From Fidelibacterota bacterium (GTDB lineage: Bacteria; Fidelibacterota; Marinisomatia; Marinisomatales; SCKK01), in the NCBI GenBank assembly GCA_004124475.1, contig SCKK01000006.1, positions 28,044-92,043 of the forward strand: a DNA stretch of 64,000 bases. The letters are read 5' to 3'. The notes under the pieces are model-generated. The model did not search any database, was not told the origin of the DNA, and saw only the letters and a program-made list of their open reading frames with translations. Position 1 is the stretch's first letter; each line of letters starts with the position of its first letter. The position numbers and the translations under genes are program-made. Below, in pieces: positions 28,745-37,302 of the stretch.

Positions 28745-29946
28745 TTCTCGAAATGAATAGATTCCCGAGGAAGTAACCTGGACGCAATGACAGCGGGATA
28801 TATTATTGCGACCGCTACCATTAACGATCCAATTACTAATATTACAGCAACATCAAACATGGGTAATACCATGGGAAGTGATTTCAAAAAGTAAATGTGT
28901 TCAGGTAACCGGATGAGTTCCCAGTGGCGTTGCATTAATACGAAAAATAGCCCGGACGTCAGACCCAAACCAAGCCCTACAGTCCCAATAATGCCGCCCT
29001 GGATACCAAATATATATCTTATTCTGCTGTTAGTAGCGCCAAGCGTTTTCAAAATACCAATCTCGCGTACTTTTTCCATAACCAACATAATAAGAGTAGA
29101 GGTCAAATTGAATGACGCTACCAAGACAATAAGGCTAAGGACAACAATACTCCCAATCTTTTCCATTTGCATGGCAGCAAAAAGCGTTTTATGAAGATCA
29201 GCCCATGTAGAAAGATTAACATCATCAAGAATTTTTTCAGCGAGCTTCCCTACAAAAATAGAAGGATTACTATTTTCTATTAGTCTTATATCAATGCCGT
29301 GAACCTTTTTCCCCAACTTAAATAATTCCTGACCCACATTGAGTGGAATGAAACAAGTCATTTCATCGAAATCTAGAATATTTGTCTGGAAAATCGCTGT
29401 TAAAATAAATTGTGCTGTGGAAGGAAACCCCATAATTAACTGACTATCAAGAGGACTTAAAAGACTCACTGTATCCCCCACAGTCAAACCCAGCCGTTCC
29501 GCCATTCCCCTGCCCATCCGAATCTGTGGTAGATTTGAAGTTGTGGTTGACTTTTCAATATAATTTATTCGATAAACTTCATCACCCATTTTCTCAATTC
29601 CTTTAACCCATATAAGACTCCTTTTTTCATTTGCCAGGATGATGGCTTTCCTCTCGATATAAGACGTAAATTCCTTCACTTTTTTTGAATTTGCTAATAC
29701 AGATTCTATCTCCAATTTCTGCTCATTAGAAATTGAAACACTATGAATTTTAACATCCCCTTCATATCCAACTACTTTTTCCCGAATTTCTTTTTCAAAT
29801 CCATTTAATACCGCTACAGCAACGATTAATGAAAAGCAGCCGATAGCCAATCCAAGAATAGAGAAAATGCTACTCCACGAGATGAATCCTATCTCTTTTT
29901 TCGCAAAAAGTAGCCGTTTTGCGAGCCATATATTCAAACCGTTCAT
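28741..29946 (-). CDS. LolC/LolE-family ABC permease (second copy)
   Basis: A 401-residue permease from the ATG at 29946. A longer reading to 29991 would run through the end of the upstream gene and spoil the N terminus, so I reject it. Seen: an N-terminal membrane helix (LNIWLAKRLLFAKKE then a hydrophobic segment), a periplasmic MacB-PCD-like domain (about 45-240), and three C-terminal helices of the FtsX domain with EKVREIGILKTLGA. ATGA overlaps at both ends (with the first permease and with lolD) show tight translational coupling. Confidence 0.88.
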   Translation of the reverse strand: MNGLNIWLAKRLLFAKKEIGFISWSSIFSILGLAIGCFSLIVAVAVLNGFEKEIREKVVGYEGDVKIHSVSISNEQKLEIESVLANSKKVKEFTSYIERKAIILANEKRSLIWVKGIEKMGDEVYRINYIEKSTTTSNLPQIRMGRGMAERLGLTVGDTVSLLSPLDSQLIMGFPSTAQFILTAIFQTNILDFDEMTCFIPLNVGQELFKLGKKVHGIDIRLIENSNPSIFVGKLAEKILDDVNLSTWADLHKTLFAAMQMEKIGSIVVLSLIVLVASFNLTSTLIMLVMEKVREIGILKTLGATNSRIRYIFGIQGGIIGTVGLGLGLTSGLFFVLMQRHWELIRLPEHIYFLKSLPMVLPMFDVAVILVIGSLMVAVAIIYPAVIASRLLPRESIHFEK

Positions 29947-31157
29947 TCGTACCGTACCGCTCGTGCAGGCAAAATTCCAGCCGCCTTCCATGCAGGGTAC
30001 GTAGCCGCTGCAAGTGTCATAAAAAACCCTATAATACAGACGATAAACACCTGAAACCCGCTAAACATGATCGGGAGGTTTTGCATGAAATAGATTTCTT
30101 CGGGAATTTTGATAATCCCAAATTTCATCTGCACATACCCGAGGATTAAAGCTATTCCAGCTCCAATTAATACCCCCAGAATACCAATCATCCCGCCTTC
30201 GAGGAAAAAAATGAAGGTTATATCACGTTTTGAATACCCTATTGACCTGAGTACTCCAATGTCGTTTTGTTTCTCCATTACAATCATGGTCAATGAAGAA
30301 ATTATATTGACAATGGCAACAATAGCGATTAACGCAAAGATGATGGTAATCGGATATTTTTGAATGGAAAGCCAGGCAAATAAGTTGAAATGCCTCTCTT
30401 TCCATGTGGATGAATAATACGGATAGCCAAGTGTCTCTTGAATGTCTTCCGATACCCTCTCAGCAGATTGTATGTCTGTGGTTTTAATAATCACCCCTGA
30501 ATAGGCATTTTTCATGTCAAAGAGCCGTTGAGCAGTCGACAAGCTTGTATAAACAACAGATCGATCATACTCCTGCAGTCCGGTTGAATAAACACCATTT
30601 ATCGTAGCTTGAGTAAGACGTAACGGATTCCCCGGTATACCAATGGTATTAAAATCTATCAGGGTTATTCTATCTCCGACGCCAACACCAAGTTTGGTTG
30701 CAAGCGCTTCCCCTACAACAATTCCGTCTAAATCGCTGTAGTTAAAAGACCCATGTTTGATAAGCGAATGAGTGCCAAAAACCGAACGGGCGTCCTCCTG
30801 GTTAATGCCTTCGATGAGAATTCCCTCGGTTTCCCGCTTGTAACGAATCATGGCAGGATGATTGATAAACGGAGCGCTTTTAACAATATGAGGGTGTGAT
30901 TGAAGAAGCGAGTCTCTTTTTGAATCTGCGGCTGGAATGGGTGCGCCTAAAAATCCTTGCAATCGAATGTGACCATCGAAACTGATGATTTTATTTTGAA
31001 CCTCATCTTCAAAACCACGGAGGATTCCTAAGGTTAATATCAGTACGGCTACACCAATTGCAAGGCCAATAATTGATAAGATACTGATAAAAGAAATATA
31101 GCTAAAGCTGTGACGGGATATGAGATGCCTGAAAGCGATGAATCCATGAGCCCTCAT
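29943..31157 (-). CDS. LolC/LolE-family ABC permease (first copy)
   Basis: A 404-residue permease with the same layout as its downstream paralogue: an N-terminal helix preceded by AFRHLISRHSFSYISF, a periplasmic domain, and three helices with EKQNDIGVLRSIGYSKRDI. Two different permeases in tandem with one ATPase match LolC plus LolE. Which copy corresponds to LolC cannot be settled by eye. It starts 2 bp after the lysS stop, so lysS, both permeases and lolD are probably one transcript. Confidence 0.88.
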   Translation of the reverse strand: MRAHGFIAFRHLISRHSFSYISFISILSIIGLAIGVAVLILTLGILRGFEDEVQNKIISFDGHIRLQGFLGAPIPAADSKRDSLLQSHPHIVKSAPFINHPAMIRYKRETEGILIEGINQEDARSVFGTHSLIKHGSFNYSDLDGIVVGEALATKLGVGVGDRITLIDFNTIGIPGNPLRLTQATINGVYSTGLQEYDRSVVYTSLSTAQRLFDMKNAYSGVIIKTTDIQSAERVSEDIQETLGYPYYSSTWKERHFNLFAWLSIQKYPITIIFALIAIVAIVNIISSLTMIVMEKQNDIGVLRSIGYSKRDITFIFFLEGGMIGILGVLIGAGIALILGYVQMKFGIIKIPEEIYFMQNLPIMFSGFQVFIVCIIGFFMTLAAATYPAWKAAGILPARAVRYE

Positions 31158-31159
31158 TA

Positions 31160-32659
31160 TTAATCATCAGGTTGCGAACGCAAAGCTGGGAAAAAAATCA
31201 CATCTTTTATTGATCTCTGACCCGTCAGCAGCATAACGAGACGATCGATTCCTACCCCAACACCCCCGGTAGGGGGCATACCCGTTTCCATCGCTTTAAG
31301 AAAATCTTCATCTAATGTCTGCGCCTCCAAATCACCACTTTTACGCAATTCTGTTTGCTCTTCCATACGAAGCCGCTGATCAACAGGATCATTTAACTCA
31401 GTAAATGCATTGGCAATTTCATTACCACCAATAAACAGTTCAAATCGTTCGACTATGGAGCCATCCCCATTCCGTTTAATTTTTGCCAGTGGTGAAATCA
31501 CTTTAGGATAATCCATCACAAATGTGGGCGCAATCAATTCAGGCTCCACAAATTCACGCATCAGAACGTCGTACATTCTGCCTTTGTGTGCATTTTCTTC
31601 AAGGGCTATGTTGTGTTCTTTACACAATTCTTTCAATTGAGTTTCGTCAAATGTTGAGATATTCAAACCGGTAGCCTTCTTTAAAAGCTCAAAATATGAT
31701 GCCTTTTGAAACGGCTGAAAAATATCAATTTCTTCATCACTTGTGGATACGGTTTTTACACCTAAAGCTTCGGCACAATACTTGATCAAAGATTCCACAA
31801 AATCCATGAGATAAAAATAATCGACGTAAGCGGTGTAGAATTCCAACATGGTGAACTCAGGATTATGGTTTCTATCCATCCCCTCATTTCGGAACACTTT
31901 CGATAATTCATACACACGGGTAAACCCACCAATGATTAACCTTTTTAAATACAACTCATCTGCAATCCTGAGATATAAATCCTGGTCTAATGCATAATGT
32001 CTGGTTTTAAACGGCTGGGCGAATGCGCCGCCATACAGAGGCTGAAGCACGGGGGTCTCAACTTCTACATAGCCATGACTGTCGAGAAAATTTCTAATTG
32101 AAGAAATAATCTTACTTCTTTTGATAAAAACCTCCCTCACTTCCGGATTTACCACCAAGTCCAAATATCGATGACGGTAACGATGTTCTTTATTTGCGAA
32201 GGCTGAATATTTTTCTCCCTCCTTTTCTTTTGAACCGGGTAAAGGTTGAATACTTTTGGATAGGAGCGTCACTTCATCTGTTGCAATGCTGATTTCTTCT
32301 GTTTTTGTTTTGAATACCTTTCCACTGATACCAACAATATCTCCCATATCCAGAAGTTTAAATAGGGCATATTGCTCCTCTCCCACATTATCTTTTTTGA
32401 TATATATTTGAATTTTCCCATCCTGATCCTGGACATGAAAAAAGGAAGCTTTTCCCATCTTTCTGATGGAAACAATTCGACCTGCAACAGAAACCTGTTT
32501 TCCCTCCAATGATTTAAAATTCTGTAGAATATTTTGTGAAACATGAGAAACATCATATTTATAGGGGTAAGGGTTTATACCCATATCTCGGAGCTCTTTT
32601 AGCTTCTTTTTTCTAAACTCAATGATTTGCTTCAAACTTTGTTCTTTTTTCTCTACCAC
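31160..32659 (-). CDS. lysS: Lysyl-tRNA synthetase, class II
   Basis: A 499-residue class II enzyme. Seen: an OB-fold anticodon-binding domain (about residues 50-150, with VSVAGRIVSIRKMGKASFF), motif 2 VFRNEGMDRNHNPEFTMLE and motif 3 GVGIDRLVMLLTGQRSIKD. It charges tRNA-Lys. First gene of the lysS-lolCDE run; the pairing of lysS with Lol permeases is common in Bacteroidota-like and Proteobacterial genomes. Confidence 0.98.
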   Translation of the reverse strand: MVEKKEQSLKQIIEFRKKKLKELRDMGINPYPYKYDVSHVSQNILQNFKSLEGKQVSVAGRIVSIRKMGKASFFHVQDQDGKIQIYIKKDNVGEEQYALFKLLDMGDIVGISGKVFKTKTEEISIATDEVTLLSKSIQPLPGSKEKEGEKYSAFANKEHRYRHRYLDLVVNPEVREVFIKRSKIISSIRNFLDSHGYVEVETPVLQPLYGGAFAQPFKTRHYALDQDLYLRIADELYLKRLIIGGFTRVYELSKVFRNEGMDRNHNPEFTMLEFYTAYVDYFYLMDFVESLIKYCAEALGVKTVSTSDEEIDIFQPFQKASYFELLKKATGLNISTFDETQLKELCKEHNIALEENAHKGRMYDVLMREFVEPELIAPTFVMDYPKVISPLAKIKRNGDGSIVERFELFIGGNEIANAFTELNDPVDQRLRMEEQTELRKSGDLEAQTLDEDFLKAMETGMPPTGGVGVGIDRLVMLLTGQRSIKDVIFFPALRSQPDD

Positions 32660-33005
32660 TATTTCTCCTTATAAAATCAAGGTAATTATTCAGCTTATTT
32701 GCCGGAAAAAGGCTAAGGCTAAGATTCCTCCCTCGATAGGAGACCCTTCGAGTCGCGGGAGTCCCATTGGGACAACGAATGAATAAGAGCATTTCCAATG
32801 GATCCTTGGGACAAATTAACCCAAAATACTCTTCGTTTCCCCATTAAAGTACGACTTACTATTTACTATTTTGATATTACTTATTCGTTATTCTTTATTC
32901 GTTATTTGTCATTCTTTATAACCCAATGCATTTCCCCTTTGCCTTCGCCTGCCTGTCCGTCGTAACGGTAGTGTAGACGGGCGCCTTAGACTGAATTGTA
33001 AAAAT
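32660..33005. other. Spacer between prfB and lysS
   Basis: This 346-bp stretch has no coding region. It contains GGAGTCCCATTGGGAC (about 32759-32774), iterated TTATTCGTTATTC words (about 32870-32915) and a GC-rich CCTGCCTGTCCG/ACGGGCG element (about 32947-32985). Confidence 0.55.
32852..32922. repeat. Iterated TTATTCGTTATTC words
   Basis: ACTTACTATTTACTATTTTG is followed by TTATTCGTTATTCTTTATTC and GTTATTTGTCATTC. This is a degenerate tandem of 7-9 bp words, not an exact satellite. Confidence 0.45.
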
Positions 33006-34146
33006 TCAAGAAGCTTGTCGAGATAATACAACTTTTTCAGCAGCTGTCTGTAAAAGATAAGCCCGAATAAACTTATCCAAATCCCCATCCATTACTCTTT
33101 TCCCATCCCCTACTTCTACTTTTGTCCGATGGTCTTTTACCATAATATATGGATGAAATACATAAGATCGAATTTGACTCCCCCACCCAATATCCTGTTT
33201 TTGATCCTCTAATTCACTTATTGATTCCCGTTGTTCCTCCAACTTTAATTGGTACAGCCTGGCTTTGAGTATCTTCATCGCGCTCGCTTTATTTTTATGC
33301 TGAGACCGTTCGTTCTGACATTGGGCCACGATTCCAGTCGGAAGATGAGTGATACGAACTGCTGAGTCTGTTTTATTCACATGCTGCCCTCCAGCGCCAC
33401 TCGCCCGATAGGTATCGATACGTAAATCATCCGAATCTATTTCAACCTCAATTTCTTCATCTACAGATGGATAGACAAAAACCGATGCAAATGAAGTATG
33501 TCGACGACTTGATGCATCGAACGGTGATATTCGAACCAGGCGATGGACACCAACCTCTGCTCTTAATAGTCCATAGGCATACTCGCCTTTCACTTCCACC
33601 GTAACGTCTTTCAGACCGGCTTCATCTCCGGGTTGGTAATTAATCACTACATAGGTGAAACCTTTTCTCTCAATCCACCGGACGTACATTCTATAGAGCA
33701 TATCCGCCCAATCCTGAGACTCAGTACCTCCTGCTCCCGGGTGTATTGTGAGTATTGCATCTTTTGAATCGTCCTCTTCATTTAATATGAGTTTAAGTTC
33801 AAGCTCATCCACTAAATTGGAAAAGATTGCCTGCTCTTCAATGGTTTCATCCCATGTTGTCGAGTCACTGTCTTTAGGCTCTTCATCCAGGAATTCAATT
33901 AATATCTCGATGTCATCCCTCTTTCGTTGACCTTTATCCCACAACTCCAATTCCTTTTCAATCATGGAAATCTTCTTTAAAACCGACTGCGCTTTGATAG
34001 AATTATGCCAAAAATCTTCATTTGTCGTTAATTTTTTAAGGTCGGCTAAGGTAGACTTTAATGAGGAGAGGTCAAAGATACCCCCGAAGCTCGTTAAACC
34101 GCTTATCGGTGATATTGAATTTTTCTTTTATCTGCTGAATATCCAT
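33006..34146 (-). CDS. prfB: Peptide chain release factor 2, +1 programmed frameshift
   Basis: RF2, about 379 residues when read through the frameshift. Zero frame starts at ATG 34146 and gives 24 codons, MDIQQIKEKFN then the ending ELRGYL, followed by an in-frame TGA at 34074-34072. The site reads CGG GGG TAT CTT TGA C, the same as the E. coli prfB slippery site from the GGG onward. Slipping one base forward on CTT continues with DLSSLKSTLADLKKL and joins the main frame down to 33006. The main body shows the SPF specificity tripeptide (RISPFDASS) and the peptidyl-hydrolysis GGQ (SGAGGQHVNK). Low RF2 raises frameshifting, giving autoregulation. Taking only the frame after the ATG at 33965 would lose the N-terminal 60 residues. 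Confidence 0.97.
34071..34086 (-). promoter_or_regulatory. prfB: RF2 programmed +1 frameshift site
   Basis: On the minus strand CGGGGGTATCTTTGAC combines an internal Shine-Dalgarno-like G-run, the slippery CTT codon and the UGA stop that RF2 itself reads. When RF2 is scarce the ribosome slips +1 and completes the protein. Confidence 0.95.
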
Positions 34147-34255
34147 TTTGGTCTAAAATTATAGTGTTAAATTAATGAACTATTCAAGGAAACCCAATGA
34201 ATGGTTCTCGCAAAATGAAATATTGATTGGTGGTTGTGAGAATCCTCGTTATAAG

Positions 34256-34620
34256 AAATTCTATTCCACCTCAAAATAACCCCATTCCGACTCGCCACAC
34301 ACTTCCGCCCTATAAAGATCATCAACAATAAAGATGGCGATGACTTTCCAACGGGTTGTGCCTGCTGGGAATTGATCGAATTGATATCTACACTCCAATA
34401 CATTAGAAGGCCATGCGGAACTATCAGAAGCAATATAATTCAAGGTGATGGGTCCAGAAAATCCAATCCAATTATTCAGGATAGAACAAGTCCATACCGT
34501 CGAAATTTCTGGGAGGTTACTTACATCTTCTACACGAACGGCAAAATAATTTGCCCAATAAAACTGACTATCAAATGTCAGCCATGTAAAGGAGGGTACA
34601 TTGTTAGAAATGGGATTTAA
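34256..34620. repeat. Direct repeat of a lipoprotein gene 3' end, left copy
   Basis: About 365 bp closely matching 37858-38223 in the same orientation, including a few bases beyond the stop codon (AGAAATTCTA). Similarity fades after about 34620. The two copies bracket the accessory genes at 34.7-37.3 kb. Confidence 0.85.
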
Positions 34621-34650
34621 AATAGAAATAAATTTTAGGAGATATAGCAA
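34261..34650 (-). pseudogene. Remnant of FN3-like lipoprotein (3' end only)
   Basis: A 129-codon open frame whose last about 118 residues match the C terminus of the lipoprotein at 37864-38667, with 17 differences by my count. It shares the segments VPSFTW, QFYWANYFAVRVEDVSNL, ASDSSAWPSNVLEC and SEWGYFEVE. It lacks the signal peptide, lipobox and first FN3-like domain, and its first dozen residues do not match. So it is a truncated duplicate, not a full gene. The frame is still open, so expression of a fragment cannot be excluded. It sits just upstream of prfB, where the intact gene was probably once adjacent. Confidence 0.8.
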
Positions 34651-34769
34651 GGAAAATAAACAGCATGGAAAGTTTTGTTCCGCTGATTTTCATGTTATAA
34701 TTAAACTTTATTTTTTCACAAAAACTTTAAATTCACTCTATCAGTATTCGATGTTCTGTTTATTTGAGG

Positions 34770-35663
34770 TTAGGCGTCTCCAATAATCACAGTGAGGAAC
34801 ATGATACAATCTTCCACGCGCTTTTTGATGGCATTGAGCTGGAGTAAATTAAATGTACCCGCTGAACCATGTGTACCATCATTAAGAACTCGAAATAGCT
34901 GAACAATGTTCTCAATGTCATTCTCCACAAATTCCTCAAGAGAATCATTAGACATACCTTGCTTGTGTAAAAAGTATTTAATTTTTGAACGCCGAGTCGG
35001 GTTACCATTATCTGTTTTTTCACATGTCGGTAGCAAAGCTAAAACTTCAGCATCTGGAGCCTTTATTACTAAAATTTGTGTCATTATTTCACGTGTACTA
35101 GTGCAGAAATGCCGAGCGGCATCTGGATTTTGTGGATTTAGCGCAAAGACAGCTCCATTCCAGCGATCATCAAGATCTGGGGAAATTTTCCGCAAGCTAT
35201 CACGCAATTCAGCATCCTCTAATGTATCAGTGTATTCTTCAACATCATATTTATTATTATGTAAATGATTAGTTACAGCTAAGCTATTTGCAGTTTCCCG
35301 TTCTGATAAGTCTAAAACTCGATTATATATAGAATTGAACTGTTGACTCTCTGCACGATTTTCAAGCCTAGTATATGACTCGTGCAACGTGTCAACTGAA
35401 TTTCGATAAACTACATAATTCGTCGTCGTGATGGTCACTGATTGCCTACTTAATCGTGTTAATTCACTTTTCAAACGTTGACGATTTGCTCGAACTCTTG
35501 CGTTATGAAGACGGACAGCTTGATTATACTTATTTATAGCATTTCTAACATTTTGATTTTTGCGGCGGACAGCTTGATTGTACTTGTTAATTGCCTGCTT
35601 ATGTTTTTGCTGGGCCTGTCGCATCTTACTTATGATTTGAGAGGCTGAATATCTTCGCACCAT
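34770..35663 (-). CDS. HEPN-motif protein, coiled-coil N terminus (possible pPIWI-associated nuclease type)
   Basis: A 297-residue protein. Seen: an 18-residue tandem repeat AINKYNQAVR (24-33 and 42-51) in a basic helical N terminus, a middle domain with SPDLDDRWNGAVFALNPQNP and AARHFCTSTRE (about 161-192), NPTRRSKIKY, and a C-terminal helix FRVLNDGTHGSAG in which R258 and H265 form the R-x6-H pattern of catalytic HEPN RNases. I recall similar proteins being annotated as predicted pPIWI-associating nucleases, but cannot verify this here. Its TAA stop lies inside GCCTAAC, an integron-type inverse core, and an attC-like site lies 69 bp before its start. A cassette-borne defence or toxin gene is the inference. 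Confidence 0.6.
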   Translation of the reverse strand: MVRRYSASQIISKMRQAQQKHKQAINKYNQAVRRKNQNVRNAINKYNQAVRLHNARVRANRQRLKSELTRLSRQSVTITTTNYVVYRNSVDTLHESYTRLENRAESQQFNSIYNRVLDLSERETANSLAVTNHLHNNKYDVEEYTDTLEDAELRDSLRKISPDLDDRWNGAVFALNPQNPDAARHFCTSTREIMTQILVIKAPDAEVLALLPTCEKTDNGNPTRRSKIKYFLHKQGMSNDSLEEFVENDIENIVQLFRVLNDGTHGSAGTFNLLQLNAIKKRVEDCIMFLTVIIGDA

Positions 35664-35732
35664 ATAAACCTCCTTTGAATTTTATCCGGTTATTTTATTG
35701 AACATCCTTTAATGAATAGATTGCGACTTTAT

Positions 35733-35804
35733 GCCTAACGTTTGGGATAAACGGTTTGAAAAAGCGGCAGCTTTTTCAAATCCGTATTCATACCATTGTT
35801 AGGT
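35733..35804. repeat. Integron attC-like recombination site
   Basis: A 72-bp site. The outer boxes are GCCTAAC (35733-35739, fits RYYYAAC) and GTTAGGT (35798-35804, fits GTTRRRY). The inner stem pairs TTTGAAAAAGC (35755-35765) with GCTTTTTCAAA (35770-35780) and extends by CGG/CCG with one unpaired T at 35781. Outer core boxes, an internal stem and an extrahelical base are the known features of folded attC sites. No integrase gene is in the window. Confidence 0.65.
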
Positions 35805-35865
35805 TTTTTTGTTTCATCAAGTTTTCACAATAAGCCATAAAAGCATCAGATATTTAGTTGATATT

Positions 35866-36141
35866 TTATTTGCCCTTTTTGTTATATTTTGGTTGGCTCT
35901 TTTTAATAACATTACCTTCTTTTTTCCCAGCATCCTTTATGCTCCTAAACTGTTCTATTTGAACGCTGGTCCCTGGGATTTTTCCAAGATGCTCTCTAAT
36001 TCGTTCCTGTACTCTTCCTCTTTTAGCCTTACCAACATAATTTGTATTGCCTGATTCTGTTTTTATCTTATATAAGACAGGCTTATTGTTTGGCAACTTT
36101 TTAATTCCTGTTTTGTTGAAAGTTGTTGTTTTCTTTCCCAT
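35866..36141 (-). CDS. Mini GIY-YIG domain protein
   Basis: A 91-residue protein that is almost only a GIY-YIG nuclease domain. Seen: VLYKI (Tyr24, in place of GIY), YVGKAK (35-40, the YIG part), RVQERIREHLG with Arg47 as the catalytic-type Arg, and E75 ahead of IKKSQPKYN, the usual metal-binding Glu and terminal Asn. All key residue types are present, so it may be an active nuclease, though the domain is minimal. It starts 14 bp after the RelE-like toxin stop, so it is probably the third gene of that operon. Its role there, a second effector or an accessory factor, is unknown. Confidence 0.68.
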   Translation of the reverse strand: MGKKTTTFNKTGIKKLPNNKPVLYKIKTESGNTNYVGKAKRGRVQERIREHLGKIPGTSVQIEQFRSIKDAGKKEGNVIKKSQPKYNKKGK

Positions 36142-36155
36142 TTTAGTCTCCTCTT

Positions 36156-36527
36156 TTAGCTATAATATTTTATTATTCGTTGTTTGTCCTCGTTTGCCTT
36201 ATCGCCTTTATAATAAATCTCTATAAATTCAATAACGTCTTCTTTTTCATAATATGCATATATGATTCTTATGCCACTCATTCCTCCACGTCCTTTCAGA
36301 GCTTTGCAAGCAAATTTTTTTGCTTTATATATCTTAGGAATTTCAATTCCTAACCCGGAGATATGAAAAACTCCTTTATTGTCAACTCCCAGTTTATGAG
36401 TAAGTTTGAGCTGTGTATTAATAAAAGTTTCGATATCATCATCGAGAGTTTTAAACCTTTTAGTCAGCTTCTTGAAATCTTTTTCAAATTCAGTGAGTTT
36501 CCGTATTTCATTAAAGATCTTCTTCAC
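36156..36527 (-). CDS. RelE/HigB-like toxin
   Basis: A 123-residue basic protein. Seen: the RelE-fold pattern of N-terminal helices (FEKDFKKLTKRFKTLDDDI), then a central KALKGRGGMSGIRIIYAYY strand pair and a C-terminal VIEFIEIYYKGDK with Lys/Arg residues as in ribosome-dependent mRNA interferases. Its start overlaps the end of the antitoxin gene by 17 bp, the usual coupling in type II toxin-antitoxin pairs. Target and activity are inference from the fold. Confidence 0.78.
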   Translation of the reverse strand: MKKIFNEIRKLTEFEKDFKKLTKRFKTLDDDIETFINTQLKLTHKLGVDNKGVFHISGLGIEIPKIYKAKKFACKALKGRGGMSGIRIIYAYYEKEDVIEFIEIYYKGDKANEDKQRIIKYYS

Positions 36528-37302
36528 TATAATTTCTCACTGAATAAGGCAAAGTTCGATAAAATACTGATTCATATTCAATAATTTCTCCATCCTCTGT
36601 AGTTTGCCAGGGAACATCGTTGTGGGAGTAATCTCTGATCTCAGAAGCATTCATATTTGACAAATTATTTAAAACATCATCAATAATTTCTTTTTCGTGT
36701 GCTTTGAACTGAGTAAGATCGGATTTTCTTAAAGGCAAATATTTAGTCTGAGGATATTGAAAATACTTATCCGTCACCTTTACTAATTCTTTATCCTCCA
36801 TCATTTCATTTACAACCTTTATGAATTCTTTAGGTGTTGGTCCATGATGGTTCTTGATATAGGTTGCTCCTATTAATTGCTCTTCATACTTTTCATAAAA
36901 ATTAAAATCTATGAAATAAAGAAGTTTATACAGAACTGTTTCTCCTACATTCGGTTTAGACCCAACTTTCCCAAGAATATAAATTAATAGCTCTTTGAAC
37001 TTTTGCAGATTCCGTTGAGGAACACTAATTCTAATCCCCTGTTTTTTTTCTGATTTCTTCATACCTTTTTCAAATATAACCTCAATATCTTTTTTAACAT
37101 CTAACAGAACATCCGTAGGAATATTAAATATGTTAGCAAGCTTAACTAGCTCTTCCGCACTAATTTTTCTATTCCCAGTTTCTATTTGTGAAATAGAGAC
37201 TCTGCTTATTCCCAACTTTCTAGACAATGCTTCTTGAGATAAGTCTATTTTTTCTCTTATTTTTTTAATCTTTACTCCTAAATTATTATAAAACTTATTC
37301 AT
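36511..37302 (-). CDS. XRE HTH plus Panacea (DUF4065) antitoxin
   Basis: A 263-residue protein with two parts. Residues 7-63 are an XRE helix-turn-helix (KIREKIDLSQEALSRKLG then ISRVSISQIETGNRK). Residues about 95-225 match the Panacea/SocA-like domain, with LLYFIDFNFYEKYEEQLIGA, then YIKNHHGPTPKEF. Panacea is known as a promiscuous antitoxin domain that pairs with many unrelated toxins; here the partner is the RelE-like gene. The HTH suggests autorepression, and the AT-rich 60 bp upstream of 37302 would hold the operator, although no clean palindrome is visible. Confidence 0.85.
   Translation of the reverse strand: MNKFYNNLGVKIKKIREKIDLSQEALSRKLGISRVSISQIETGNRKISAEELVKLANIFNIPTDVLLDVKKDIEVIFEKGMKKSEKKQGIRISVPQRNLQKFKELLIYILGKVGSKPNVGETVLYKLLYFIDFNFYEKYEEQLIGATYIKNHHGPTPKEFIKVVNEMMEDKELVKVTDKYFQYPQTKYLPLRKSDLTQFKAHEKEIIDDVLNNLSNMNASEIRDYSHNDVPWQTTEDGEIIEYESVFYRTLPYSVRNYSEEDL

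Noticed and set aside
29944..29991. Start of the second Lol permease at 29991
   Set aside because: It would prepend 15 residues read from the upstream gene. The ATG at 29946 gives an ATGA overlap and a normal permease N terminus.
33006..33965. RF2 as a 319-residue truncated protein starting at 33965
   Set aside because: The upstream sequence encodes the missing N terminus and the exact frameshift signal, so the gene is complete.
34261..34650. The 129-codon frame near prfB as an independent gene
   Set aside because: It matches only the C-terminal part of the lipoprotein at 37864 and lacks a signal peptide, so I list it as a remnant.
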